DNA of 64,000 nt, taken from Caulobacterales bacterium (GTDB lineage Bacteria > Pseudomonadota > Alphaproteobacteria > Caulobacterales > Aquidulcibacteraceae). Made by a program: the position numbers and the translations under genes. Under the pieces are notes generated by a model. It worked only from the letters and a program-made list of their open reading frames with translations, ran no database searches and was not told the origin of the DNA. Position 1 is the first letter of the stretch; every line of letters starts with the position of its first letter. The DNA lies in contig JAFLCU010000014.1 of assembly GCA_017303355.1 (NCBI GenBank), forward strand, positions 35,907 through 99,906. Direction: 5' to 3'. Shown here one piece after another: positions 25,326 through 34,542 of the stretch.

Positions 25326-25778
25326 ATGGACGCGCTGATCGCCTTGTTTTCCGAATTCGGCCCGCAACACTGGGTCGTGTTGGGTCTTATCCTGCTGATC
25401 GCCGAAATGGCGACGGGCACGACCTATCTGCTCTGGCCCGCGGTGGCGGCGTTCTTGACCGCGCTCGTCTCGTGGGCCGGCTTCACCAATTGGATCGCCG
25501 AGCTTGCGATTTTCGGCGTGCTGGTCGTGGCGCTGACCGCGCTCGGCCGGCCTTTGGTGCAGCGCTGGCGCAATGAGGGCGCGGCGAGCGGCTTGAACGA
25601 ACGCTCATCGGCTTTGATCGGCGAAAACGCTGTCGTCACCAATTTCGCCAACGGCGTGGGCTCGGTGAAGGTGCAAGACACGGTGTGGCGCGCGGTGAGC
25701 GATGAAGCGCTGGAAGCCGGCCAAGCCGTGGTGATCGCTAGCGTTGATGGCGCGACGCTGAAAGTGAAGCGCGTCTAA
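25326..25778 (+). CDS. NfeD family protein
   Basis: 150 residues with three N-terminal hydrophobic segments (about 13-35, 37-56, 60-78). A C-terminal OB-fold domain follows (about 88-150: SALIGENAVVTNFANGVGSV, VWRAVSDEALEAGQAVVIAS, VDGATLKVKR). This is the short NfeD1b form that partners SPFH proteins; it lacks the protease domain of long NfeD. The genes form a two-gene operon with the QmcA-like gene. The stop overlaps the convergent DUF6265 gene by 4 bp. Confidence 0.93.
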   Translation: MDALIALFSEFGPQHWVVLGLILLIAEMATGTTYLLWPAVAAFLTALVSWAGFTNWIAELAIFGVLVVALTALGRPLVQRWRNEGAASGLNERSSALIGENAVVTNFANGVGSVKVQDTVWRAVSDEALEAGQAVVIASVDGATLKVKRV

Positions 25779-26284
25779 GGGCGAAGTGCTGCGCCGCAGC
25801 TGATGCGGCGATAATTGTAGGTGTAGGGATCGCTGCCGTTCGCGCCCGAGATCGTGGCGCTGAGACGATTGCCGAACCGCAAATAGAGAATGCTCTGCGG
25901 ATAGTCGTGCGTTGGGTTTTCGAACGCAGCGATTCCATCAGGCTGTCGTCCGCCCATGTGCAGCACCTCGCTTTGCTCCAGCATGCGAAACTCAACCGGC
26001 GCGCCGCCGTTGGGCATAGCGACGAAGCGTGGTCGGCCGCCATCAGCGGCATCGATGCGCATCTGCTCCCAGCCTTGCACCGCGCCTTCGCCTTCGGTGA
26101 ACGAATAACCGAAGAGCGCGGGGCCGGGCGGGTTGATCCAGACCTCGGTGGTTTGAGAACCGCTCTCGGCTTCGCGCGGCGCCTCCGTGCGCCAGCAGCC
26201 CTTGAGCCAGGTGAAATCGTCGAGCGTTTGCGCGTGCGCGGCAGGCGCGAGCGCGAGGGCGGCGAGGATGAGGAGCGTGCGCAT
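25775..26284 (-). CDS. Secreted DUF6265-type protein
   Basis: 169 residues from the ATG at 26284; a signal peptide (MRTLLILAALALAPAAHAQ) would be cleaved after AHA. The mature part has LDDFTWLKGCWRTEA, a WINPPGPALFGYSF strand, FVAMPNGGAPVEF and FENPTHDYPQSILY, matching the DUF6265 lipocalin-like pattern (WLAGCW ... HDFPQ). Function unknown; the fold suggests binding of a small ligand in the periplasm. Convergent with nfeD. Upstream lies repeat copy E. Confidence 0.8.
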   Translation of the reverse strand: MRTLLILAALALAPAAHAQTLDDFTWLKGCWRTEAPREAESGSQTTEVWINPPGPALFGYSFTEGEGAVQGWEQMRIDAADGGRPRFVAMPNGGAPVEFRMLEQSEVLHMGGRQPDGIAAFENPTHDYPQSILYLRFGNRLSATISGANGSDPYTYNYRRISCGAALRP

Positions 26285-26319
26285 GATGTGACGCTGCGCG
26301 CGTCGATCGTTTTGCACAA

Positions 26320-26449
26320 CCCCCTCCCCTTGAGGGGAGGGGGCAGGGGGCGGGGTGAAGCGCCGAAATTGGCAATGCTATCGCTATCGAAGATTTTGAA
26401 CGTGCGGAGCAGCACCCCACCCCTAACCCCTCCCCTCAAGGGGAGGGGG
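26320..26449. repeat. Palindromic repeat family I, copy E
   Basis: 130 bp with near-perfect CCCCCTCCCCTTGAGGGGAG-type hairpins at both ends, the left followed by GGGCAGGGGGCGGGGTG and the right preceded by CACCCCACCCCTAACCCC. The centre is a 50 bp AT-richer sequence unlike other copies. It lies between the DUF6265 gene and rnhA and ends 1 bp before the rnhA stop. Confidence 0.8.
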
Positions 26450-26450
26450 A

Positions 26451-26891
26451 TTAACCGCGCAATGTCTTGATCGCGCCGCGCGCCAGTTCGTCGGCGCGGT
26501 TGTTGTTGACGTTATCGGCGTGGCCTTTGACCCATTTCCATTCGACTTGATGCACGGCATTCGCAGCATCGAGACGCTTCCAGAGGTCTTCGTTTTTCAC
26601 CGGCTTTTTGTCGGCGGTTTTCCAGCCGTTCTTTTTCCAGCCGTGAATCCATTTCGTCAGGCCGTCCATGACGTATTTGGAATCAGTATGCAGCCGCACT
26701 TTGCTCGACCGCTTCAGCGCTTCGAGCGCCTGAATCGCGGCCATCAGCTCCATGCGATTATTGGTGGTGGCGGCCTCGGCGCCGGAGAGCTCTTTCTCCG
26801 TGCCCGCATAATGCAGGATCGCGCCCCAACCGCCGGGGCCGGGATTGCCGCTGCACGCGCCGTCCGTCCAGATGTCCACTGTGTTGCTCAT
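26451..26891 (-). CDS. rnhA: Ribonuclease HI
   Basis: A 146-residue type 1 RNase H degrading the RNA strand of RNA/DNA hybrids. The catalytic DEDD set is visible: D in [18 protein letters not shown] in [14 protein letters not shown] in [12 protein letters not shown], and D in the C-terminal RADELARGA. The basic loop [20 protein letters not shown] matches the E. coli handle region. It is the last gene of the ispH-glycerate kinase-thrB-(membrane)-rnhA run on the minus strand and overlaps the preceding gene by 4 bp. Confidence 0.97.
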   Translation of the reverse strand: MSNTVDIWTDGACSGNPGPGGWGAILHYAGTEKELSGAEAATTNNRMELMAAIQALEALKRSSKVRLHTDSKYVMDGLTKWIHGWKKNGWKTADKKPVKNEDLWKRLDAANAVHQVEWKWVKGHADNVNNNRADELARGAIKTLRG

Positions 26892-27331
26892 GGCGTGGCT
26901 CTATCGGGATTCGGCGCATCGCGATCCGGACGGAGAATGAGCCATGAATAGAGACCTGTAAGCCCGCCCATTGTTGCGCCATAGAGCAAGGTGATTCCTG
27001 CGTGCGCCCACCAACTCCAACCGAACGAGAGAAGGACAAGCGTTGGACCCAACACAGCGCCGCATAAGGCGCCTGCGATGCAGTAACTTATCCGCCGCCG
27101 CCAGTTGCGCTTCAAAGCATACACGTGCCATGCAACACCAAGCGTAAGGCTAGCAATCAAGCACACCGGAAGAGAACTCATCGCGTAGATGGCGACGAAG
27201 GCTATGACCTCCGGTTCATGGGGTGACGGCGAGGCTGCGTAGAAGCCGATCCAAAGCAATAGGCTGGCTAAGAGCCACGCGAGTATCGCGCCCCCCAAGG
27301 CTGCTCGAAGGATTTTGCCGGATTTGGTCAA
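26888..27331 (-). CDS. Membrane protein between thrB and rnhA
   Basis: 147 residues beginning at a TTG (27331); no in-frame ATG exists before residue 50. Four hydrophobic segments are visible (about 9-33, 43-68, 80-103, 108-130), with the positively charged loop [11 protein letters not shown] between the second and third. There is no recognisable family. GC and codon use (several CAA, AGC, TTG, ATA-rich stretches) are less biased than in neighbours, suggesting more recent acquisition. It overlaps rnhA by 4 bp, so the two are probably translated together. Confidence 0.65.
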   Translation of the reverse strand: MTKSGKILRAALGGAILAWLLASLLLWIGFYAASPSPHEPEVIAFVAIYAMSSLPVCLIASLTLGVAWHVYALKRNWRRRISYCIAGALCGAVLGPTLVLLSFGWSWWAHAGITLLYGATMGGLTGLYSWLILRPDRDAPNPDRATP

Positions 27332-27358
27332 GCGACGACGCCCCCAGCGCGATCGAGA

Positions 27359-28318
27359 TCAACCGCCATAATCCCCCGCCCCCTTCGCTTTGCGGTGGAA
27401 CGCGAGTTTATCCGCGTATTCCAGCGGGTCCTTCGGCTTCACCATCGCGCCGGGGGGCGTGTCGCCCCAATCGGTGAGGCGGGTGGCGAAGAAGCGGAGT
27501 GCTGCGCCACGGCAAAGAGTGGGCAGCGCTTCGCGTTCGGCATCGGTCAAAGGCCGGATGGTTTCGTAGGCCGCGATCATCGCGGCGCCACGGGCGAAAT
27601 CGAATTCGCGCGGTGTCGAGAAGCACCAGGCGTTGAGGCAGACGGCGAGGTCGTAGGCGAGGAAATCGGTGCAGGCGAAATAGAAATCGATCAGCCCGGT
27701 GAGGCGCTGGCCGAGAAAGAGCGCGTTGTCCGGGAAGAGATCGGCGTGGATCGGCCCGCGCGGCAAATCTTGCGGCCAAGCCGCGCGCACCGCGGCCACA
27801 TCGCGCTCGATCAAACGCGCGAGGCCGGGGCGGAGATATTCAGCCTGCGCCAAACGCGGCGCTATCAGTTTTTCCCAGCCATCGACGGAGAGCGCGTTCG
27901 CGCGCGTCAGTTCAAAACCATCGAGCGCCACATGCATGCGCGCCAGCGCTTCGCCGATGGCGGCGCAATGGCCGATGTCGGGCGAGCGCGGCCACACGCC
28001 TTCGAGGAAGGAGATGATGGCGCACGGTTTGCCCTTGGCGCGCGTGTAGAGCGCGCCGCTCTTGGTGGCGATCGGCAGCGGCGCGACCACGCCGCGTGTG
28101 GCCAGGCGCTCCATGATCCGCATGAAGAAGGGCAGATCGGCTTCGTTGGTGCGTTTCTCGAAAATCGTGAGGATGTATTGGCCCTTCGGCGTGCCGAGCG
28201 CGAAGTTCGAATTCTCCACGCCCTCGGCGATGCCTTTGCACGAGGTGGCGGGGCCGATGTCGTATTCGGCGAGCAGGTTCGCGAGATCAGTGTCGGAGAG
28301 TTGGGTATAGACGGCCAT
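27359..28318 (-). CDS. thrB: Homoserine kinase (APH-fold ThrB)
   Basis: A 319-residue aminoglycoside-phosphotransferase-fold homoserine kinase, which phosphorylates homoserine on the way to threonine. Recognised parts are MAVYTQLSDTDLANLLAEYD, FALGTPKGQYILTIFEKRT, the Brenner-type catalytic loop GPIHADLFPDNALF and the metal-binding GLIDFYFACTDFLAYDLAVCL. Length and N-terminus match the alphaproteobacterial thrB2 family rather than GHMP-type ThrB. The ispH-thrB-rnhA order is standard in this class; here a glycerate kinase-like gene has been interposed 2 bp upstream. Confidence 0.95.
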   Translation of the reverse strand: MAVYTQLSDTDLANLLAEYDIGPATSCKGIAEGVENSNFALGTPKGQYILTIFEKRTNEADLPFFMRIMERLATRGVVAPLPIATKSGALYTRAKGKPCAIISFLEGVWPRSPDIGHCAAIGEALARMHVALDGFELTRANALSVDGWEKLIAPRLAQAEYLRPGLARLIERDVAAVRAAWPQDLPRGPIHADLFPDNALFLGQRLTGLIDFYFACTDFLAYDLAVCLNAWCFSTPREFDFARGAAMIAAYETIRPLTDAEREALPTLCRGAALRFFATRLTDWGDTPPGAMVKPKDPLEYADKLAFHRKAKGAGDYGG

Positions 28319-28320
28319 GA

Positions 28321-29115
28321 CTAGCGCTGTTCAACTCGCACGACGTTCCGCTTTTCATCCAGATGCACGATCCAGCCCGCCATGTGATGGCCGGCCAGCA
28401 TGGCGCGCGTGATGCGCTCGTAGTGCATGACGAAGCGGTCGAGCGCTAGGTTTTCTTCAGGACTGAGCGGTCGGCCTAAAGTTTCTTCCTCCTGCTGGCC
28501 GCGCCACGCGCGCACGATCTCCCAGGATGGGGCGCGGAGGTAGATGAGGGCGTCGAAGGCGGCGAAGAAGTCGGCGTAGTCGGTGGCGAGATAGTATTCA
28601 GTCGCGCAGCGCCATGTCCCGTCGCCGTCGTTCTCTTGTTCCAACGTGTTGATCGGTCTGTCGAAGCCGAGCTCTTTTCCGGCTACCGCGCCAACACACC
28701 AACCGTCGAACAGGATCGCATCCGGCCGGCCGACAAAGGCGGGCCAAGCGCTCTCGGGCGCGCGGTCGTCGCGCGCCTTATCGAAGCGCGGCAAGCTCGT
28801 GCGCGTGTCGTCGTCAGCCTGCTCAAGGGCTGCAATCGTCCGATCCGCCAAATCAAGGTCATGCGTGCCCGGCGGGCCGCGCGTGATGCACAGCGGATGC
28901 ACCTCCCGCGCCAAATCCTCACGCTCGGTGCGCGTGAAATACACATCATCCAGCGAGAAATGCGCGATGCTCGTGTGTGCTGCCGCGTACGCGCGACACT
29001 GGTAAGATTTGCCCGAGCCCTGCGCGCCGCCGACGCCGATCAAAGCGGGGCGATCGGAGTTGGCCGCGCGGGTTTCCGCGACGAGGCGCGAGATAAGGTC
29101 GGCGATCTCAGTCAT
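28321..29115 (-). CDS. P-loop kinase, D-glycerate 3-kinase-like
   Basis: 264 residues. Walker A GVGGAQGSGKSYQCRAYA (about 27-44), then FSLDDVYFTRTEREDLAREVHPLC, the hallmark of plant-type GLYK/YggC proteins in the PRK/uridine kinase-like group, then RGPPGTHDLDL, SLPRFDKARDDR and FDGWCVGA. Members phosphorylate D-glycerate to 3-phosphoglycerate. No photorespiratory or glyoxylate gene is nearby to confirm the substrate. It sits between ispH and thrB, 2 bp upstream of thrB. Its start codon abuts palindromic repeat family II copy 2, which therefore lies in its 5' untranslated region. Confidence 0.82.
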   Translation of the reverse strand: MTEIADLISRLVAETRAANSDRPALIGVGGAQGSGKSYQCRAYAAAHTSIAHFSLDDVYFTRTEREDLAREVHPLCITRGPPGTHDLDLADRTIAALEQADDDTRTSLPRFDKARDDRAPESAWPAFVGRPDAILFDGWCVGAVAGKELGFDRPINTLEQENDGDGTWRCATEYYLATDYADFFAAFDALIYLRAPSWEIVRAWRGQQEEETLGRPLSPEENLALDRFVMHYERITRAMLAGHHMAGWIVHLDEKRNVVRVEQR

Positions 29116-29165
29116 TTCTTGGACCGCTGGCGTCTCGCCGGCGGGGACGCCGGCGGTCCAAGAAA
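29115..29165. repeat. Palindromic repeat family II, copy 2
   Basis: Arms of 20 bp with one mismatch (29115-29134, TTTCTTGGACCGCTGGCGTC, and 29146-29165) around an 11-base centre. The outer bases GGACCGCCGGCG are shared with copy 3 at 36032. It fills the ispH to glycerate kinase gap and starts at the kinase start codon. Confidence 0.7.
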
Positions 29166-29176
29166 CGGAGCGCCGC

Positions 29177-30154
29177 TCACTCCGCCAACACGCGCGGCAG
29201 TTTGAACACCACGTCTTCTTTCGTCACGCGCACTTCTTCGACATTGGCGTCAAAGCGCGCCGCGATGGCTGAGATCAGGCCCTCGACTAAATCTTCCGGC
29301 GCGCTGGCGCCAGCGGTGACGCCTACGGTGCGCACGCCCTCGAACCAAGCCCAATCCACATCATCGGCGGAGGCGACCAGTTGGCCGTCGCGCGCGCCAG
29401 CGCGCTTGGCGACCTCCACAAGCCGCACCGAGTTGGAGGATTTCGGCGAGCCGATCACCAGCACGAGGTCGGCTTGCTCGGCCATCGCCTTCACCGCGTC
29501 CTGGCGATTGGTGGTGGCGTAGCAAATGTCTTCCTTGTGCGGCGCGGCGATGCCCGGGAAGCGCCGCTGCAGCACGCCCACCATTTCGGCGGTGTCGTCC
29601 ACCGAGAGCGTGGTCTGTGTGACGAAGGAGAGTTTCGATGGATCAGCCGGCGCGAATTTCTCCGCATCCTCGACGGTCTCAAGCAACGTGATCGCGCCAG
29701 CGGGGAGCTGCCCCATCGTGCCGATCACTTCCGGGTGGCCGGCATGGCCGATCAGCACGATTTCACGCCCAGCGTTGAAATGGCGCTCGGCCTCCACGTG
29801 CACCTTCGAGACCAGCGGGCAGGTGGCGTCGACATAGATCATCTCGCGCTGGCGCGCTTCGGCCGGCACCGATTTCGGCACGCCGTGGGCGGAGAAGATC
29901 ACCGGCCGGTCGAGCGGGCATTCGTCCAATTCTTCCACGAACACGGCGCCCAGCGCCTCCAGGCGCTCCACCACGTGGCGGTTATGGACGATCTCGTGGC
30001 GCACATAGACCGGCGCACCCCACTTCCGGATCGCTTGCTCAACGATCTGGATGGCCCGGTCCACCCCGGCGCAGAACCCCCGAGGAGCCGCCAACAGGAT
30101 TGAAATGGGGCGTTTTTCTGGCAAGCGGGCCTCTGGGGCGAAGTTTACACGCAT
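29177..30154 (-). CDS. ispH: 4-hydroxy-3-methylbut-2-enyl diphosphate reductase
   Basis: A 325-residue iron-sulfur enzyme that makes IPP and DMAPP in the last step of the MEP isoprenoid pathway. The three [4Fe-4S] cysteines lie in [14 protein letters not shown] (Cys28), [13 protein letters not shown] and [13 protein letters not shown]. It also has [27 protein letters not shown] and [14 protein letters not shown] in family order. The N-terminal 14 residues precede the conserved core. It heads the minus-strand run toward rnhA. Confidence 0.98.
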   Translation of the reverse strand: MRVNFAPEARLPEKRPISILLAAPRGFCAGVDRAIQIVEQAIRKWGAPVYVRHEIVHNRHVVERLEALGAVFVEELDECPLDRPVIFSAHGVPKSVPAEARQREMIYVDATCPLVSKVHVEAERHFNAGREIVLIGHAGHPEVIGTMGQLPAGAITLLETVEDAEKFAPADPSKLSFVTQTTLSVDDTAEMVGVLQRRFPGIAAPHKEDICYATTNRQDAVKAMAEQADLVLVIGSPKSSNSVRLVEVAKRAGARDGQLVASADDVDWAWFEGVRTVGVTAGASAPEDLVEGLISAIAARFDANVEEVRVTKEDVVFKLPRVLAE

Positions 30155-30283
30155 GGCGCCAGGGTTAGTTGCCCAGGGCCGAGCCGGAAGCTATCACGAC
30201 CCGACGCCGATTGCCTGCGGGTGGGGTGAGGCATGCAGCCGCCGCTGCGTGGCCCTTTTTTGGTTCGGCGCGAGAGGTCGTAG

Positions 30284-30940
30284 ATGAAGCTTCCGGCAGC
30301 TCTGATGCTTTCGTTCGCCATGGCCGTTTCCGCGTGTGGCGGCAGCGCGCGTGAGCGCACGGTCGAACTGCCCGGCGGCGTGATGCCGGAAGAGACCGAG
30401 CAGCGCGCGCCGAACTTCTTCGATCGCATGATCGGCAACGATGATCGTCCGAACGTCGGCCCGTGCCCGTTGATGGGCGTGCTCTATGATAGCTCGCGCC
30501 TCGTCGCGTTCGCTGACGCAAGCAATCAGCGCTACGCCAATATCAGCCATACCGGCGAAATGCAGGGCATTCGCGGCCTTTGCCGTTATGTCGAGGCTGA
30601 TCCGATCACGATGAGCATCGAGGTCGATATGGCGTTCGGCCGTGGCCCCGCCGCGACCGACAATCGTGAGACCTATCGCTATTGGGTCGCCGTCGCCCGC
30701 CGTGGCCGCGCGCCGATCGAGAAAGTGTATTTCGACGTCGATGTGCGCTGGGATCGCGACCAGCAGGTCGTCACACGCACAGAGCAGATCGAAAACATCG
30801 TCATCCCGCGCGCCAATCCGGAAATCTCCGGCGAGAATTTCGAAATCCTCGTCGGCTTCGAACTCACGCCCGAGCAGCTCCAGTTCAACCGTGACGGCCG
30901 CCGCTTCCGCATCGACGCGGCGACGAACCCTGGCGGCTGA
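30284..30940 (+). CDS. Hypothetical lipoprotein
   Basis: 218 residues. A signal peptide with lipobox (MKLPAALMLSFAMAVSACGG; Cys18) predicts an outer- or inner-membrane lipoprotein. The mature protein has PCPLMGVLYDSSRLVAFADA, YANISHTGEMQGIRGLCRYV and RYWVAVARRGRAPIEKVYFD, an alternating beta-strand pattern with no family I can name. A similar protein upstream of argS is common in Hyphomonadaceae-like genomes in my recollection, but this is uncertain. It is separated from argS by 93 bp carrying an inverted repeat. Confidence 0.75.
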   Translation: MKLPAALMLSFAMAVSACGGSARERTVELPGGVMPEETEQRAPNFFDRMIGNDDRPNVGPCPLMGVLYDSSRLVAFADASNQRYANISHTGEMQGIRGLCRYVEADPITMSIEVDMAFGRGPAATDNRETYRYWVAVARRGRAPIEKVYFDVDVRWDRDQQVVTRTEQIENIVIPRANPEISGENFEILVGFELTPEQLQFNRDGRRFRIDAATNPGG

Positions 30941-30961
30941 TCCTCGGGGCAGTAGGGAATT

Positions 30962-31030
30962 GGCAATAGGCAGTAGGCGCGCGCCTGCGCTGCTTGCATT
31001 CCGATTGCCCACTGCCTACTGCCTATTGCC
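30962..31030. repeat. 16 bp inverted repeat before argS
   Basis: GGCAATAGGCAGTAGG (30962-30977) and its exact reverse complement (31015-31030) enclose 37 bases. The right arm ends 3 bp before the argS ATG, where a ribosome-binding site would be expected; a partial direct copy (GGCAGTAGGGAATTGG) precedes the left arm. Confidence 0.75.
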
Positions 31031-31033
31031 TCC

Positions 31034-32887
31034 ATGAAAGACCTTGCGACCGCATTGAGCGCGGCGAACGCCGCTGTTTTCACTGAACTCGGGCTCGACC
31101 CGAAGCATGCGGACGTGCGCCGTTCCGACCGCCCGGACCTCGGCGAATTCCAGTGCAATGGCGCGCTCGCCGTGGCCAAGGCCGCGGCTAAGAAGCCGCA
31201 AGAGGTGGCGCAGAACGTCGCCGCTGCTTGGGTCGCGACCGATCTCGCTTCCGCGCCGAGTATCGCCGGCCCTGGCTTTCTCAATTTCACGATCACGCCC
31301 GAAGCTTTGGCCAGCCGCGCGCAGTTCGTGGCGGACGACGAGATGGCCGGCGCGAGCCCGGTTGAACACAAGCGCCGCGTCGTCGTCGATTACGGCGGGC
31401 CAAACGTCGCCAAGGGCATGCATGTCGGCCATCTGCGCGCATCGATCATCGGCGAGAGCGTCAAGCGCATCTATCGCTTCCGTGGCGATGAGGTGTGGGG
31501 TGATGCGCACTTTGGTGACTGGGGCTTCCAGATGGGCCTCGTCATCACAGCGCTCGAAGATGAACTCGGCGGCTTCGAGGATCGCGCCAAACTGGACGCG
31601 CGCCTGAGCACGCTCACGCTCGAACAACTCGAAGCGATCTACCCAGCTTATGCCGCGAAGGTGCGCGACGGCGACACCGACGTGCGCGATCGCGCGCGTA
31701 AGGCGACGGCGGCGCTCCAGGGCGGCAGCGCGTTGCATCGCGAAATCTGGAAAGCGATGCACGACGTCTCAATGGCGGCGCAGAAGCGCGACTTTGCATC
31801 GCTCGGCGTGAACTTCGATCTGTGGCTTGGCGAAAGCGACGCCGATCCCTTGATCGCCGATATGGTCAAGGATCTCGAAGCCAAGGGCCTGCTCGAGGAA
31901 GACCAGGGCGCGCGCATCGTGCGCGTCGCAAATCCGGGCGAGACCAAAAAGAAAAAGCTCGATGACGGCAGCGTGGTCGAGGTCGAGAGCCCCGATCCCT
32001 TGCTTGTCGTCTCAAGCGAAGGCTCGGCCATGTACGGCACCACCGATCTCGCCACTATCGTGCAGCGCGTGCGCGATCAGAAGCCGGATATGGTGCTCTA
32101 CGTCGTCGATCAGCGCCAAGGCGATCATTTCGAGCAAGTCTATCGCGCCGCCGCCAAGGCCGGCTACATCGCGCGCGACAAGCTGGAGCATGTCGGCTTT
32201 GGCACCATGAATGGCGCCGACGGCAAGCCGTTCAAAACCCGCGCCGGCGGCGTGCTAAAGCTGCAGGACCTGATCGGCCAAGCCGAAGAGAAGGCGCGCG
32301 AGCGGTTGAAAGAAAACGAGGTCGACGCGAATTTCTCGAAAGAGGAATTCGAGGACATCGCTCACAAGGTGGCGATCGCCGCGATCAAGTTCGCCGATCT
32401 CTCGAATTTTCGCGGCACGTCCTACGTGTTCGATCTCGATCGCTTCATGAGCTTCGAAGGCAAGACGGGGCCTTATCTGCTCTATCAAGCTGTCCGTATC
32501 AAAAGCATCCTGCGCAAAGCCGAGGAGCAGGGGCTTCTACCCTCTCCCCCTCTGCGGGGGAGAGGGCAGGGTGAGGGGGGGCGTTCTGATGCGCAAGGGG
32601 GCGGGGGAGTGATAGCCATCGCCCACGAGGCCGAACGCGCGCTCGCTTTGGCGCTCGACGCGTTCGACGGCGCGTTGCGCGCGGCCTACGACAAGAAGGC
32701 GCCGCACTTCCTGGCCGAGCACGCTTACACTCTGGCGCAAGCCTTCTCCGGTTTCTTCGCCAATTGCCCGATGCTGCAATCGGAAGGCGCCGTGCGCGCC
32801 TCGCGCTTGGCGTTGGCGGGGGCGACGCTGAAGCAGCTCACGCTGACGCTCGACCTCCTCGGCATCGACGTGCCTGAGCGGATGTAA
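31034..32887 (+). CDS. argS: Arginyl-tRNA synthetase with in-frame repeat insertion
   Basis: A 617-residue class I synthetase that charges tRNA-Arg. The Arg-N domain occupies about 1-100. The HIGH-type motif is [19 protein letters not shown], followed by FGDWGFQMG. The KMSK-equivalent region lies around [15 protein letters not shown]. The DALR anticodon domain follows ([20 protein letters not shown], then [19 protein letters not shown]). Residues about 503-525 ([18 protein letters not shown]) are a copy of palindromic repeat family I inserted at the head of the anticodon-binding domain without breaking the frame. The start lacks a clear Shine-Dalgarno because an inverted repeat occupies that position. 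Confidence 0.96.
   Translation: MKDLATALSAANAAVFTELGLDPKHADVRRSDRPDLGEFQCNGALAVAKAAAKKPQEVAQNVAAAWVATDLASAPSIAGPGFLNFTITPEALASRAQFVADDEMAGASPVEHKRRVVVDYGGPNVAKGMHVGHLRASIIGESVKRIYRFRGDEVWGDAHFGDWGFQMGLVITALEDELGGFEDRAKLDARLSTLTLEQLEAIYPAYAAKVRDGDTDVRDRARKATAALQGGSALHREIWKAMHDVSMAAQKRDFASLGVNFDLWLGESDADPLIADMVKDLEAKGLLEEDQGARIVRVANPGETKKKKLDDGSVVEVESPDPLLVVSSEGSAMYGTTDLATIVQRVRDQKPDMVLYVVDQRQGDHFEQVYRAAAKAGYIARDKLEHVGFGTMNGADGKPFKTRAGGVLKLQDLIGQAEEKARERLKENEVDANFSKEEFEDIAHKVAIAAIKFADLSNFRGTSYVFDLDRFMSFEGKTGPYLLYQAVRIKSILRKAEEQGLLPSPPLRGRGQGEGGRSDAQGGGGVIAIAHEAERALALALDAFDGALRAAYDKKAPHFLAEHAYTLAQAFSGFFANCPMLQSEGAVRASRLALAGATLKQLTLTLDLLGIDVPERM
32540..32607. repeat. Palindromic repeat family I, partial copy F, inside argS
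   Basis: 68 bp: hairpin CCCTCTCCCCC/GGGGGAGAGGG then CAGGGTGAGGGGGGCGTTCT, followed after GATGCGCAA by a lone GGGGGCGGGGG arm. It corresponds to a left end fused to a right-end fragment, that is, a copy with most of the centre deleted. It is in frame within argS. Confidence 0.75.
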
Positions 32888-32954
32888 CGTAGCGTAAGCG
32901 CTTGCGCCCGGACGCCGTCGCCCGCAGGCTGGCGGAATATTCAGGGAGCGGGCA

Positions 32955-33851
32955 ATGGCGCAGGCGCGGGTCAACGGCATCAATCTCGAATACGAGGTGC
33001 ATGGCGCCGACGATGGCGAGCCATTGCTGCTGATCATGGGCCTTGGCGTGCAACTGACGCGCTGGCCGCAGGGGCTCTACGAAAAGCTGGTCGCGCGCGG
33101 CTTCCGCGTGATCCGCTTCGACAATCGCGACGTGGGCCTCTCGACCAAATTCTCCGGCGCGCCGACGATTGAAAGCGTGATTGGCGCGCTGATGCAGGGC
33201 CAAAAGCCCGATATTCCCTATACGCTTGACGATATGGCCGCGGACTCTGTCGGCTTGCTCGATTATCTCGGCGTCGATCATGCGCACGTCGCCGGCGCCT
33301 CGATGGGCGGCATGATCGGCCAGCTTGTCGCCGCCGATTATCCCGAGCGCGTGCGCTCATTCACTGCGATCTTCACCAGCACCGGCAATCCCGGTTTGCC
33401 GCCAGCGCAGCCAGACGCGATGGCCGTGCTCACCACCCGCGCGCCCGATCCGAACAAGGATATGGAAGCCTATCTCGCGCACTCGATCCGTAGCTCGCGC
33501 ACCATCGGCAGCGCCGCCTATCCGCTCGAGGAGAGCTATCTGCGCGAACGCGCATTGAGGGACGTGCAGCGCGCTTACGAGCCGTTGGGCGTGGCACGCC
33601 AGATCGCGGCCGTGATCGCCAATGGCGATCGCCGCCCGAAACTCGCGAACATCAAGGCGCCGGTCGTCGTGCTGCACGGCGACGCCGATCCGCTCGTGCC
33701 GCTCGAAGGCGGCAAGGACCTCGCCGCCAACGTGCCGGGCGCTGAACTCCGCATCGTGCCCGGCATGGGCCACGACCTCCCACCCGCGCTCTACGACGCT
33801 ATCGCCGACGCGATCACCAGCGCAGCGGAGCGGGGGCGGGCAAGCACCTAA
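32955..33851 (+). CDS. Alpha/beta hydrolase
   Basis: 298 residues of the alpha/beta hydrolase fold. The oxyanion region is LLLIMGLGVQLTRWPQGLYE and the nucleophile elbow AGASMGGMIGQLVAADYPERV, with Ser at about residue 117. PVVVLHGDADPLVPLEGG supplies the Asp and GMGHDLPPALYD the His. DNRDVGLSTKF after strand 4 is typical of the TAP/esterase-like subgroup found in many proteobacteria. The substrate is unknown. It converges with the YqhA-like gene, overlapping it by 4 bp. Confidence 0.92.
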   Translation: MAQARVNGINLEYEVHGADDGEPLLLIMGLGVQLTRWPQGLYEKLVARGFRVIRFDNRDVGLSTKFSGAPTIESVIGALMQGQKPDIPYTLDDMAADSVGLLDYLGVDHAHVAGASMGGMIGQLVAADYPERVRSFTAIFTSTGNPGLPPAQPDAMAVLTTRAPDPNKDMEAYLAHSIRSSRTIGSAAYPLEESYLRERALRDVQRAYEPLGVARQIAAVIANGDRRPKLANIKAPVVVLHGDADPLVPLEGGKDLAANVPGAELRIVPGMGHDLPPALYDAIADAITSAAERGRAST

Positions 33852-34411
33852 TGCTTATTCCGCGCCGCGACTTCGTGGGCTTTTTCTTCGAGCCAATCCA
33901 TCGCCGCCACGCACACGCCTGAGAAAATGAAGGTCAGGTGGATGATCGTGTACCAGAGCAATTGCGTCTCTGTGTACTGATAGATGTTCATGAAAATCTT
34001 GAGCAGATGGATGCCCGAGATCGCCACGATCGAGGCGATCAGCTTGATTTTCAAGCCGCTGAAATCGAGCGTGCCCATCCATTCCGGACGATCGGGATCG
34101 TCCTTGGCGCTTTCCATCTTCGAGACGAAATTCTCGTAGCCGGAAAAGAGGATGATCAGCACCAGATTGCCGGCCAGCGAAAGATCGACCAGCGTCAGCA
34201 CCAGGAGGATGATGTCCGTCTCATCCATCGTCATCACCTGCGGGACTTGCAGGTAGAGCTCGCGGAAGAAAGTGACGATCAGAATGCCGAGCGCCGCGAT
34301 CAGGCCGAGATAAACCGGCGCCATCAGCCAGCGGCTCGTATAGATGATCCACTCGATCGCCGCTTCCAGGAATGGCGTGCGGGAGCGGCGGGATTTCACA
34401 TCGTCGGTCAT
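33848..34411 (-). CDS. UPF0114 / YqhA family membrane protein
   Basis: 187 residues from the ATG at 34411 (MTDDVKSRRSRTPFLEAAIEW). Family signature FLEAAIEWIIYTSRWLMAPVYLGL, then ETDIILLVLTLVDLSLAGNLVLIILFSGYENFVSK, then GTLDFSGLKIKLIASIVAIS. Four membrane helices are evident. UPF0114/YqhA proteins are widespread inner-membrane proteins of unknown function. The 39 extra upstream codons are rejected as arginine-rich and without a ribosome site. Confidence 0.93.
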   Translation of the reverse strand: MTDDVKSRRSRTPFLEAAIEWIIYTSRWLMAPVYLGLIAALGILIVTFFRELYLQVPQVMTMDETDIILLVLTLVDLSLAGNLVLIILFSGYENFVSKMESAKDDPDRPEWMGTLDFSGLKIKLIASIVAISGIHLLKIFMNIYQYTETQLLWYTIIHLTFIFSGVCVAAMDWLEEKAHEVAARNKH

Positions 34412-34542
34412 TCTGGCCCTCAAAATTCGGCGCGAACCTAGGGGCGCCCGCGCGCATCGCCAAGCCCGCTCTCTTAGGGAGAGGCTTGCCGAAACGAAGG
34501 AACCGCGCTGATCATTCGCCCATAACAAGCGGGGAGAGAGAT

